DNA of 64,000 nucleotides, from NCBI GenBank assembly GCA_964583615.1, contig CAZOWM010000015.1:4536-68535 (forward strand), in the 5' to 3' direction. This stretch comes from CAZOWM01 sp964583615 (GTDB taxonomy: Bacteria; Spirochaetota; B62-G9; DRHN01). A model generated the notes under the pieces. That model was not told the origin of the DNA, did not search any database, and was given only the letters and a program-made list of their open reading frames with translations. The position numbers and the translations under genes were made by a program. The stretch's first letter is position 1, and each line of letters begins with the position of its first letter. This document shows, piece by piece, positions 52,883 to 61,172 of the stretch.

Positions 52883-54349
52883 TCACCGCGAGGACCGTGC
52901 ACGTGAGTTACGGCGCGGTGGTTTCTTTTTTCTCTCTTCCCTCTTTTTTTCTTCCTTTTTCACACCTTCATCGAATACCACTGTGGAATCGCCGATCTTT
53001 ATCAGGTCACCCGGACGGAGCACCTTGGTCTTCACTGGTTTGTTGTTGACCAGAATGGGGGTTTTCGCGCCAGAAATCGTATAGACACCGTCTTTTTCGG
53101 CGATCTTTGCATCTGAAACCGTGAGTTTCGAGTCCCCGGAAATCGTGATATCAGAGGATTCAGTTCCTCCGATGGTGAGCTCGGATCTCCCTCTGGTGAC
53201 CGGAAGTGAGTGCACGATTGTCTTTTTCCCTGAATGTCCGAATACCGTGAGACTCGGATCCGTCTTTTTCCTTTCGAACCTTATGAGCGAGAGAACCCAC
53301 ACGAGCCCGACTGACAGAGGGATGAAAATAAATGGCCAAAAATTGATTCTCTCGTGTCCGAATCCGAATATGGTTCCCGAAAAGTAGTACCGTTCCGCAC
53401 TCAGTGCGTTGTCTCCCTCCCTGTACACGACTTCCACAGCCTTCTTTTCAACCGGTTCCATCCCCGCCCTGAACGAGACGAGGTATTCATTGAGAACCTG
53501 TTCCCGTATGAGTTCGTAGAGAGTTTTTAATTTTTTCGGATCGTATACGGAAAAGGAAGCTCCCCCGGTTTCCTCTGCGATCCTGCGAAGGTTTTTTCTA
53601 TCAGCCTTTGCGCTCAGCCCTATGGTAAATATGGAAACACCTTCCGCCTGTGCAAACTCAATCGCACCCTCCATCCCATGGCGTTCGGGAAAATTGGGGT
53701 TATCGTCAAGAGGAAAGTCCTGCCCGTCGGAAAGGAGCACGATGATTTTTCTTCCTCCTGCTGTGCGAAGATAGTCTACGGACTCATGGAGAGTCTCATA
53801 GAGTTCCGTGTACGCCTCCTCCTCGGAAGGTTTGCCGATCGAATCGAGTCCCCAGACTACTTCCACCTTCTCGTCCGTTAGTTTTGTCTGAATATCTGGC
53901 TTGACATTGAACGAGATCAGCCCCACCTTGTCCATGGGGTTCTTCATCTGATTCATCAGTGAGACAACTGCATCTTTTGCGTAGGTGATCCTCCATATGC
54001 TGCTGTCGGAAGAATTCTTTTTTTCCCCGGTTCCGTCCCAGTACATGCTTCCCGAATTATCGAGAACGAGAAGCAAGTTAATTCCCTGATTTATGTTAAC
54101 ACCTCGCCTGAACATGTCGATTTCACGCTCTTTTCCCATCTCATAGACGGAAAATTGATCTTCCGTGAGGTTTTTAACCGGCTTTCCGTTTTCATCGGTC
54201 ACGCTGAGATAGAGATGCACCTGCTGGTTTATCAACAGAGAAGAATTGTCGATCTGTGATATGCGGAGCGCGTCACACTGTGCTCGGGGGACACAGAGAA
54301 AGATGACTGTGATAAAAAAAAGAAAAGAAAAAACCGCGGTATTTCTCAC
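52883..54349 (-). CDS. Secreted/anchored VWA-domain protein with C-terminal FHA domain
   Basis: 488 residues from GTG 54349, giving a clean signal peptide (AVFSFLFFITVIFLC); an earlier GTG at 54358 is too close to GGGGG. A VWA domain (about 85-270) has the metal-site motif LLVLDNSGSMYWDG and LLSDGQDFPLD. One membrane span lies near 335-355 (INFWPFIFIPLSVGLVWVL). A cytoplasmic FHA domain follows (about 385-460; LTIGGTESSDITISGDSKL), then a Lys/Arg-rich tail. The FHA part could read phospho-threonine marks made by the kinase in the same operon. Confidence 0.88.
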   Translation of the reverse strand: MRNTAVFSFLFFITVIFLCVPRAQCDALRISQIDNSSLLINQQVHLYLSVTDENGKPVKNLTEDQFSVYEMGKEREIDMFRRGVNINQGINLLLVLDNSGSMYWDGTGEKKNSSDSSIWRITYAKDAVVSLMNQMKNPMDKVGLISFNVKPDIQTKLTDEKVEVVWGLDSIGKPSEEEAYTELYETLHESVDYLRTAGGRKIIVLLSDGQDFPLDDNPNFPERHGMEGAIEFAQAEGVSIFTIGLSAKADRKNLRRIAEETGGASFSVYDPKKLKTLYELIREQVLNEYLVSFRAGMEPVEKKAVEVVYREGDNALSAERYYFSGTIFGFGHERINFWPFIFIPLSVGLVWVLSLIRFERKKTDPSLTVFGHSGKKTIVHSLPVTRGRSELTIGGTESSDITISGDSKLTVSDAKIAEKDGVYTISGAKTPILVNNKPVKTKVLRPGDLIKIGDSTVVFDEGVKKEEKKREERKKKPPRRNSRARSSR

Positions 54350-54378
54350 CTTCGGCACCCCCGTATAAAATATTCTGG

Positions 54379-55269
54379 CTATTTCTTACTGAACAAAAAC
54401 TGCGCGTCACCGACCCGAATGACATCCCCGTCTTTTAAAACCTTTTTTCCAATCCTTTCGTCGTTCACATACGTCCCGATTTTTGCTCCTGCATCGGTCA
54501 GAACAAATCCTTTTTTCTCCTTTTTAATCATCGTGTGCACATCGGATACTTTCGTATATCCTTCCAGCCCGATTTCCGTTTTCGGAGATTTTCCGATGTT
54601 CGTCATTTTCTGTGTGAGGAGAAACTCCTTCTCTTTGTACTTCCCGTTCAGCAGCATGAGCGACGCCCGGGCGAGTTTGTTTTCGATGAATCCGTAAAAA
54701 ATTCCAATGAGAAGACCCAAAAGAACAAACCCCACCAGCCGCACATATTCGTTTTCCGGTTCAATGATCTTCAGATACTCGACTGCAAGCCCTCCGAGCA
54801 AGCCCCCGATAAACCCTCCGAGGACGCCGTTTCGTATTTTATTTCCCGACCGGCTTCGAACTCCATGGGCCATTCCGATGCACATTCCAAAGGTTGCCCA
54901 GCCGATCGCTTTCGAAACCGGGAACCCGATCCTTTGAAATGCGTACGACGAATGGAACAATGTCGTCCCGAGACTGAGCAGTGCCGCCTGCCCTGCAACA
55001 AAGCCGACAACCCCGCCCACGACTCCCGTAATCACTCCACTCACCAGTCCAGCCTGTACCTTGAGTTTCGAGATGGCGAGTATACCCTCGCTTGTTCCGA
55101 AGCAGCCACCCATGAAAAGCCCCACCGTTACGCCGAGAACGATGTTGAAAACGAGCAGGGATGGAAACCATGCCTGATAGAAAAGAACGAGCTCAGCACA
55201 GGGCCACGCAGCGAGACCTGAGAAAATTCCTACGAGTCCGAAAAACAGTATTCGTGTTATCAACGACAT
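54379..55269 (-). CDS. Multispanning membrane protein with C-terminal FHA domain
   Basis: 296 residues. About six Gly-rich spans fill residues 5-190 (GLVSGVITGVVGGVVGFVAG, GVLGGFIGGLLGGLAVEYL). A cytoplasmic FHA domain lies at about 215-296 (MTNIGKSPKTEIGLEGY, GTYVNDERIGKKVLKDGDVI). The Gly-rich spans resemble channel or glycine-zipper-like bundles, but the membrane part is not a family I recognise. It starts 14 bases after the kinase gene and is followed by the VWA-FHA gene, so all are one operon. Confidence 0.82.
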   Translation of the reverse strand: MSLITRILFFGLVGIFSGLAAWPCAELVLFYQAWFPSLLVFNIVLGVTVGLFMGGCFGTSEGILAISKLKVQAGLVSGVITGVVGGVVGFVAGQAALLSLGTTLFHSSYAFQRIGFPVSKAIGWATFGMCIGMAHGVRSRSGNKIRNGVLGGFIGGLLGGLAVEYLKIIEPENEYVRLVGFVLLGLLIGIFYGFIENKLARASLMLLNGKYKEKEFLLTQKMTNIGKSPKTEIGLEGYTKVSDVHTMIKKEKKGFVLTDAGAKIGTYVNDERIGKKVLKDGDVIRVGDAQFLFSKK

Positions 55270-55283
55270 GATTCTTCCTCTCG

Positions 55284-57278
55284 CTACTTGTTGAGCTGTA
55301 CAAGTATTATTCTTTTTTCGTCGGATTCGTACACCACCTTGATCTCTGTGGCGCTTCCCGAATCTATGTGAAACTGATAGTTTTCCGAGTGTTTCCTATC
55401 CTTCATGACAGTGAGAAGGTAGTTTCCCTCTGGCAGTGAGAATCGTTTTTTTCCTGCTACCGTCTTTCCGAGCTCCACAAATTGCTTTTCTCTGTCACCA
55501 AGATAATGCTCCTCCCTGCTGTCTATGAGCACGTCGAGCCCCGCATAATCGCTCTCAACCACAAGCTCTCCTGGAATTTTCGTGAGCCCCGCTTCGATTC
55601 GTGCAAAATCAAGATCGCTTTCAACGAAAAAATTCACGGTTTCAGGATAATATGATGGGGCTTCGAATTTGAATGCGTAGAGCTTCCCGGAAGTCAGTTT
55701 ACTGAGAAGATATGACTGCAGTCGCTTGCTGCGGATATACGTCTTCCAGTCTATCCACCGGTTTTCGTCCTCGAGGTAAAATGAAATATCTGTAATCCGG
55801 TACAGTGATTTCCCTGTTGCGCTGTCGTACACTCTGGGCACGATTGCGACAGGCTTCGGTGCAGTATTCCGCAGATCAAACTGCAGCACCTTCCCCTCAT
55901 ATGTGAGCACGTTCTGCTGCTGAATGACACGTGGATTAAGATAGAATGTCTTGTAGTATTTCAAATTTTCCAGGTAGAGTTCGAGATTATACATTCCTGC
56001 TGGGAGATAAAGCGGATAAGTCGTGAGAACGGTCTGTTTCTCACTGTTCGATTCATCCTCATGTTTGAACGCGCCCACAATCTTGTCCTCGAGTCTGGTT
56101 CCCGCGGGAATGAGCCGGATGTCGTGCTGAACCTTCTGCTTTTCCTCGAAAGAATACGCAGGAGTAAGCCTGCTGAACGCGTAGATCATCTCAGCATCCT
56201 TGTAATACCCTTCCGGCACCACAGCCTGTATTTCGATGCTCCCGTATTCTTTTTTCTTGAAATACTCATGATAATATCCCTTGGAATAGAGGTAGCCGCC
56301 TGCGAGCGCCAGAAACACGAGGCAGATCCCTGCTGTCATAAAGCCGAGAGCAAATCCTCTTTTTTTTCTCCTGATACGAAACGCAGAGGGAAAGGCGATC
56401 TCTTCACCCGCGAGATAATTTTTTATGTTTCTATTGATTGCTTTCTGATTTCCGTACTTTCGGGTGTACCGGTAGAGTACGTTGATCACGTTCTGAAGGT
56501 CTTTATAACGTTTCGATACTTTGTGCTGCATCGACTTTTTGATGACCCTGTGAACAGTTTTCGGAACGGAAGGATTCAACACACGCGGCCTTGTGTAAGA
56601 GCCCTTGTTGATCTTGCTGATCGCTTCAGGGGTAAAACTGCTTGGGAACGGTTTTTCACCCGCTACCATCTCGTAGAGCACGACACCCATGGAATAGATA
56701 TCTGCCCGTTTGTCAACGTTCTTCGTGTCGGCGATCTGTTCAGGAGACATATATGCCGGAGTTCCCAGCGTCATCCCCGCCTTTGTGAGGCCGTCCTCGT
56801 CCATTTCCTTGGAGGTCGCGATACCGAAATCGGCAAGCTTGACCTCACCCTCCCGGGAGATGAGTATATTCGCGGGCTTTATGTCTCTGTGTATGACCCC
56901 AAGATCGTGGGCATATTTGAGTCCGCTGCACATTTGCATAAATATCAGTACAGCCGCCTCATTCGAGAGGACCCCTCTCTCCTCTATGAGTTTGTCGAGG
57001 CTCGTGCCATCAACGTACTCCATGGCAATGAAGTAGGAAGAGCCCTCTTTGAAATGGTCATACACCTGTACGATGTGCTCATTTCTAAAATCTATCATGA
57101 GAGAGGCTTCTCTCTTAAACCGCCTGACAAATCCGGAGCCGCCTCGCAGCATCAGCTGTTTCAGTATGACGAAACGCTTGAGAGTGGGGTGCTTCGCCTT
57201 GTACACCGCCCCCATTCCACCCTTCGCAATCAGTTCGATGACTTCGTATTTGCCAACCTGTTTCAAAGGTCTCGACAT
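55284..57278 (-). CDS. Membrane Ser/Thr protein kinase (PknB type) with PEGA-like C-terminus
   Basis: 664 residues. A cytoplasmic kinase domain (about 8-275) is complete: glycine loop IAKGGMGAVYKAKH, Lys in FVILKQL, catalytic HRDIKPANILI, DFGIATS and GTPAYMSPEQ. One membrane span follows (about 310-335, GFALGFMTAGICLVFLALAGG). The extracytoplasmic part has repeated strands and a PEGA-like segment near 590-650 (GKKRFSLPEGNYLLTVMKD). The start overlaps the upstream phosphatase gene by 16 bases. The kinase probably marks the two downstream FHA proteins. Confidence 0.94.
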   Translation of the reverse strand: MSRPLKQVGKYEVIELIAKGGMGAVYKAKHPTLKRFVILKQLMLRGGSGFVRRFKREASLMIDFRNEHIVQVYDHFKEGSSYFIAMEYVDGTSLDKLIEERGVLSNEAAVLIFMQMCSGLKYAHDLGVIHRDIKPANILISREGEVKLADFGIATSKEMDEDGLTKAGMTLGTPAYMSPEQIADTKNVDKRADIYSMGVVLYEMVAGEKPFPSSFTPEAISKINKGSYTRPRVLNPSVPKTVHRVIKKSMQHKVSKRYKDLQNVINVLYRYTRKYGNQKAINRNIKNYLAGEEIAFPSAFRIRRKKRGFALGFMTAGICLVFLALAGGYLYSKGYYHEYFKKKEYGSIEIQAVVPEGYYKDAEMIYAFSRLTPAYSFEEKQKVQHDIRLIPAGTRLEDKIVGAFKHEDESNSEKQTVLTTYPLYLPAGMYNLELYLENLKYYKTFYLNPRVIQQQNVLTYEGKVLQFDLRNTAPKPVAIVPRVYDSATGKSLYRITDISFYLEDENRWIDWKTYIRSKRLQSYLLSKLTSGKLYAFKFEAPSYYPETVNFFVESDLDFARIEAGLTKIPGELVVESDYAGLDVLIDSREEHYLGDREKQFVELGKTVAGKKRFSLPEGNYLLTVMKDRKHSENYQFHIDSGSATEIKVVYESDEKRIILVQLNK

Positions 57279-58363
57279 CCTCTTCCTTCTCTCCCTTTCT
57301 CCTCAAATAGTGTACTTACTTTTTTCTCAATTTCAAAGATATCTTCGTCAAGATGAATGGGACTGTCGTTTCTGATCACGGCGATGAGAAACCGGTTCGG
57401 GTTGTGAAACTGTACATACCGTCCTTCGGCCCGCAGATTATACATACCTGCAACAGGTCTGTGCCCTCCGAAATAGTAACATTCCTCAAGGTTTTCGATC
57501 TTTAGATAATACTCGAGCATCCTTTGAACACTCTCTTCCTCCGCCTCATCGTTCGCCGTCCATGTAAGCCCGTATACGACTTCCGGCCGGTCCCTGTACT
57601 CGATGAGGTCCTCAAAATCGAAAAAGGTCGCGGGTTCGGCATGAGAGACCAGAAAGTTCTTCCCGATGGCCAGGAGGGGAAGATTCTTTTCGAATTGAGA
57701 ATAGGACCGGATAAAATCCTCTCCGTAGAACTTTTCCATGAAGGCACCCACCATCGCACCCTCATGGGAATATTTTCGGAAGGAGTAGTTCCCGTTGCCA
57801 TACTCATTGGTAATGTTTTCATGGTTTCCCTTGAGGAAGTGAAAGGTCGAAGGAAAGGCTGTTTTCACCTCCTTTACCATCTCCATTACCCCAAGGCTCT
57901 CGCGTATCTCCTCGTCCATGCATTCGTGCTTCCTGAACTTGTTCGAATACTCCTCGAATGCCAGGGACCACCTGCGGGCAGCTCGTCCCTCGGCGTGAAA
58001 GCCGTCTCCGACGCACACGATCTGAATGGATTCCGATGCAAGCTTCTGAAGATTGGACACACCGTGCTCATCCCTGCAGAGAAGGATCTCCAGGAAGAAA
58101 TCGACGCGTGCATGCAGGTCAGGGACGAGGATTGTTGGAATGTCCTGCCTGAGAAAGACGATTCCTCCGGGAAGACCGTCCGTACCGTACGGCCGTATTC
58201 CGGCATCTTCATAGATCAGTACGGTGTTCACCTTTTCAATGAGTTTTGCATATTCGTGCGGTTCAGGAAGACGCTTTCTTTTGTAAATATCGATCAGGCG
58301 TTCTTCGAGCCATCCGGTTCTGACCTGTTCGTTTACGCTTTCACCGCTCATTTCTTTTTCCAA
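57263..58363 (-). CDS. Metallophosphoesterase, protein-phosphatase-like
   Basis: 366 residues. Motifs of the calcineurin-like/PPP fold appear in order: VPDLHARVDFFLE (for G-D-x-H), VGDGFHAEG (for G-D-x-x-D-R-G), LKGNHENIT (G-N-H-E), SHAEPATFFD and YFGGHRPV. Several are altered: the second motif lacks the final D-R-G. Catalysis is therefore plausible but changed. It overlaps the Ser/Thr kinase gene by 16 bases, so it is likely its opposing phosphatase. The TTG at 58363 has AGAGGA upstream; ATG 58351 is an alternative. Confidence 0.78.
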   Translation of the reverse strand: MEKEMSGESVNEQVRTGWLEERLIDIYKRKRLPEPHEYAKLIEKVNTVLIYEDAGIRPYGTDGLPGGIVFLRQDIPTILVPDLHARVDFFLEILLCRDEHGVSNLQKLASESIQIVCVGDGFHAEGRAARRWSLAFEEYSNKFRKHECMDEEIRESLGVMEMVKEVKTAFPSTFHFLKGNHENITNEYGNGNYSFRKYSHEGAMVGAFMEKFYGEDFIRSYSQFEKNLPLLAIGKNFLVSHAEPATFFDFEDLIEYRDRPEVVYGLTWTANDEAEEESVQRMLEYYLKIENLEECYYFGGHRPVAGMYNLRAEGRYVQFHNPNRFLIAVIRNDSPIHLDEDIFEIEKKVSTLFEEKGREGRGCRDL

Positions 58364-58456
58364 TGATTTCTTCCTCTCCAGGCTGTGAACGCATTCGGCG
58401 TGTATTATACACGAGAGGGGAGCAGATCATGCAGTCAATTGTGAAAAACGACAGTG

Positions 58457-58987
58457 CTATTCGGCAATAATCGTTTTATTCACTTCAACGAATTCTTCCT
58501 GGATAATCTGCGTTACCTCTGTAATTTTTTCTTCCTGTTCCTCGGGGGAGGGATTTCCTGTGAGAACAGCAATTTTAAAAATCTGTGACGTACTCTTTAC
58601 CGGTCCGTTTTCGAATTCTATCGGTTCATCCACACTCACGTCCCGGGCAAGAGCAGAACCTTCCCTTTCAGCCATGTCTGGAACGTCCCCGCGAATGCCG
58701 ATGCTCGCGTACTGAACCTTTCTGGAATTGTCCACGAGTGGACCAATGTTTACGAGGGAACCGGAATACGTGAGCGCGAGCGCCCCTCTTTCATCATCTT
58801 TGCCGAGAAGGTCAACTTCTTCCATATTCATCTTCTCTATCTGATCCTCGAATACCTTCTTCTTTTCCAGCCAGCCTGCAGCCACTTTTTCTACAGAATC
58901 CTCACCCTCAGGGAGGCCTGACTGCCTTGTAATTTCTCTGATATGACCGTGCAGTTCCTGAGGAATTTGATCCAGAAATTCTCCCAT
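58457..58987 (-). CDS. Stand-alone paralogue of the HU-linked N-terminal domain
   Basis: 176 residues from ATG 58987 (AGGAG seven bases upstream). It aligns along its length with residues 1-180 of the HU fusion at 52013: GWLEKKKVFEDQIEKMNMEE, DDERGALALTYSGSLVNIG, VQYASIGIRGDVPD, FENGPVKS and FVEVNKTIIAE. It ends exactly where the HU domain begins in the fusion. No signal peptide, membrane span or known motif. It lies between the phosphatase-kinase operon and the PAS gene and is not clearly cotranscribed with them. Confidence 0.8.
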   Translation of the reverse strand: MGEFLDQIPQELHGHIREITRQSGLPEGEDSVEKVAAGWLEKKKVFEDQIEKMNMEEVDLLGKDDERGALALTYSGSLVNIGPLVDNSRKVQYASIGIRGDVPDMAEREGSALARDVSVDEPIEFENGPVKSTSQIFKIAVLTGNPSPEEQEEKITEVTQIIQEEFVEVNKTIIAE

Positions 58988-59180
58988 TGCATTACTCCTT
59001 TTCATTTCTTGTATTCATTAATTATAACTGAAAAATACCACGTTCTCCAATGATTTCAATATATTGTGGCCCGGGAGAGCACAATCAAGGCAGCCGGTAT
59101 ATGAAACAACGTTGAAAATGAAAAAATTTCGTTCGATAATTTAAGGATAGGGACGACTGCTGAAAACAAGTGAGCGATGA

Positions 59181-60056
59181 ATGGAGAACACAGACGGAAA
59201 TCAGGAACTGGCTCATCTCCGAGAGATACTCGAAGAGTCTAGAGAGAAGGAAAAAAAACTCACCCGTGTTGCACAGTTCCTCAGAGATTCGGAGCTGCGG
59301 TTTCGCCGGCTCCTGGAGAAAATGAGTGACGGATACTTTGTGTGCAACCCAGACGGCAGGATCCTCGATATCAACCCTGCAGGGATGAAGCTTCTCGGCT
59401 ATATTTCGAAAGAAGAGTTCCTCTCCACGAACAACATGCACGATCTCTACCAGAACCCGACAAATCTCAAACAATACCATCAATTGATGGTTACCCAGGG
59501 ATATGTGAAAGACTTCGAGCTCATATTGAAAAAAAAAGACGGTAATATCATCCTTGCCTTTGTGACCGCGATCGGAGTCAAGGACAAATACGGGAACACC
59601 GTCGAATATCGGGGAATTATCAGCGACGACACAGAAAGGGTGAAAAGCGAGATGAAGATCAAGCAGATGGAAGTGGAGCTGATGGTCGCACACCAGGAAG
59701 TGGAACTATTAAAGAGTGCAGTCGGCGTCCATATGAGAAGCAAATCTGCTACAGACACACAGGGGCTCGGAAATGAACTCTCGCATCCCGTCGGTGAGGT
59801 AACAAATAACTTCAATATCCTGAAAAACTACTTCCAGGAAATCCACGAGTATGTACGGTCACTCGAGTGGCTGGTCAACCATATTGAGGACTATGATGAG
59901 ACGATCTTTCTTGTGAATGAGATCCAGAGGGTGCAGAAGCTGAAGAAGAACAAGAATGTCGACTACCTCATTGAGGATGCTGAAAACCTTCTCAACGTCT
60001 CCTCAAAAGATTTTTTCCGTATATCCTCGATTGTCAGCCGCCTGAAACATCCATAA
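59181..60056 (+). CDS. PAS-domain protein resembling a histidine kinase without its ATPase domain
   Basis: 291 residues. An N-terminal coiled coil (about 8-40) and a PAS domain (about 42-165; MSDGYFVCNPDGRILDINPA) are followed by a helical region that matches the HisKA part of the kinase at 31761. GLGNELSHPVGEVTNNFNIL replaces IAHELNNPIGFISSNF, so the phospho-acceptor His position holds Asn. DYLIEDAENLLNVSSKDFFR matches the later helix. The protein then ends with RLKHP, lacking the HATPase domain. It may be a dimerising PAS sensor or a decayed kinase. The ATG at 59181 has a weak ribosome site. Confidence 0.8.
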   Translation: MENTDGNQELAHLREILEESREKEKKLTRVAQFLRDSELRFRRLLEKMSDGYFVCNPDGRILDINPAGMKLLGYISKEEFLSTNNMHDLYQNPTNLKQYHQLMVTQGYVKDFELILKKKDGNIILAFVTAIGVKDKYGNTVEYRGIISDDTERVKSEMKIKQMEVELMVAHQEVELLKSAVGVHMRSKSATDTQGLGNELSHPVGEVTNNFNILKNYFQEIHEYVRSLEWLVNHIEDYDETIFLVNEIQRVQKLKKNKNVDYLIEDAENLLNVSSKDFFRISSIVSRLKHP

Positions 60057-60086
60057 ACTGTCCTGTTTCATATCAAGAACGCGCGT

Positions 60087-61136
60087 TCAAAAGGTGGAAA
60101 CGAACTGAATGGCGAGCTCGATCATTTCCGCACCGCGTTGCGTGCCAGTGAGATCTGACCGTTCGAATATACCGACCGTGCGCAGATCATCGAGAAATTC
60201 ATCGTATGAATATGGAGGTATTGCGGCGGTGATGGACTGAGGGAGCCCACCTATGCTTTTGGAGGATGACACGACTTTTCCTTCCGATTTAACCACGAGC
60301 TCCCGTATTTTTTCATATGTATTAAAAAGCATGAATGCCTTTTCTTTTTCCATATATTCATCCGTTTTCACGGATGGCGCGGCTTGCACTTCTTTCTCCA
60401 CCGATTCCTCATCGGCGGGAAAAGCGTTTTCCCTCCGGTGAATCTCAAAAAGGTTTACCGTTTCTGGACGTATCAAAAGCACAAGCTCGATTACTTTTTT
60501 GTCTTCTTCAGGCCGTGAAAGCCTTGCCAAGGATTGTGCCTCCCGTGCGGCGGAGTCCGACGGTTTGTGAAGCTCATTCTCGACTATCTGCTTTTCTACC
60601 TTCTTTCGGTAAGGTTTATGTTTCGAATACTCCACATGTGCGCTTTCCGGGATCTGCACCGCCTCATCATAGAGGGGTGATATTTTTTTGAATTCTTCAC
60701 CGGTAATTTCCGTTTTTCTGATGGAATCATCCCTGTCTACGGAAACATTCACGCGCTCATCTGCAACAGAACCGCTCTCGTTCTTCTGCCACCTGATTGC
60801 CGGCTGGGCCAGAACAAGAACAACCATGAGCGCTGCCGCGAGTCCAGCAGCAAGTTCAAACGGAAGCCTGAGCCTGCCTCTCGAAAAGAGTGTGCGAACG
60901 ATACGCCCGGCCGTTCTCATCTGATCGATCCGTTTATAGACTTTTCCGGGAGGATCCGCCGAAGCCTCTATTTCTTGCAGCTCTCCGATCGTCGATTTTA
61001 GCGAACGCAAGGACTCGAGTTCCTCCGTGCACCCTACGCACATGTCAAGGTGCTCCTTCAGCCGCTTCTTCAACTCGCCTTTCATCAACCCATCAATATA
61101 GTCTGAGAGATAGCTTTTCACCTCAGAACACTTCAT
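60087..61136 (-). CDS. Anti-sigma-factor-like membrane protein with N-terminal zinc finger
   Basis: 349 residues from ATG 61136. A zf-HC2 domain spans 1-60 (CSEVKSYLSDYIDG, HLDMCVGCTEELESL, the H-x3-C-x2-C zinc site). One membrane span follows (about 95-115, PFELAAGLAAALMVVLVLAQP) and an extracytoplasmic part of 230 residues of charged, helical character. In this class the N-terminus binds an ECF sigma factor, but no sigma gene is adjacent in this window. The role is therefore inferred from the zinc finger only. Confidence 0.78.
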   Translation of the reverse strand: MKCSEVKSYLSDYIDGLMKGELKKRLKEHLDMCVGCTEELESLRSLKSTIGELQEIEASADPPGKVYKRIDQMRTAGRIVRTLFSRGRLRLPFELAAGLAAALMVVLVLAQPAIRWQKNESGSVADERVNVSVDRDDSIRKTEITGEEFKKISPLYDEAVQIPESAHVEYSKHKPYRKKVEKQIVENELHKPSDSAAREAQSLARLSRPEEDKKVIELVLLIRPETVNLFEIHRRENAFPADEESVEKEVQAAPSVKTDEYMEKEKAFMLFNTYEKIRELVVKSEGKVVSSSKSIGGLPQSITAAIPPYSYDEFLDDLRTVGIFERSDLTGTQRGAEMIELAIQFVSTF

Positions 61137-61172
61137 GCACACACATCCTCGTAATGTTCCGGATTTTCACCT

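Noticed and set aside
56061..57356. A 431-codon open frame on the plus strand
   Set aside because: It is antisense to the Ser/Thr kinase; composition is rich in His, Arg and Cys and no motif is seen.
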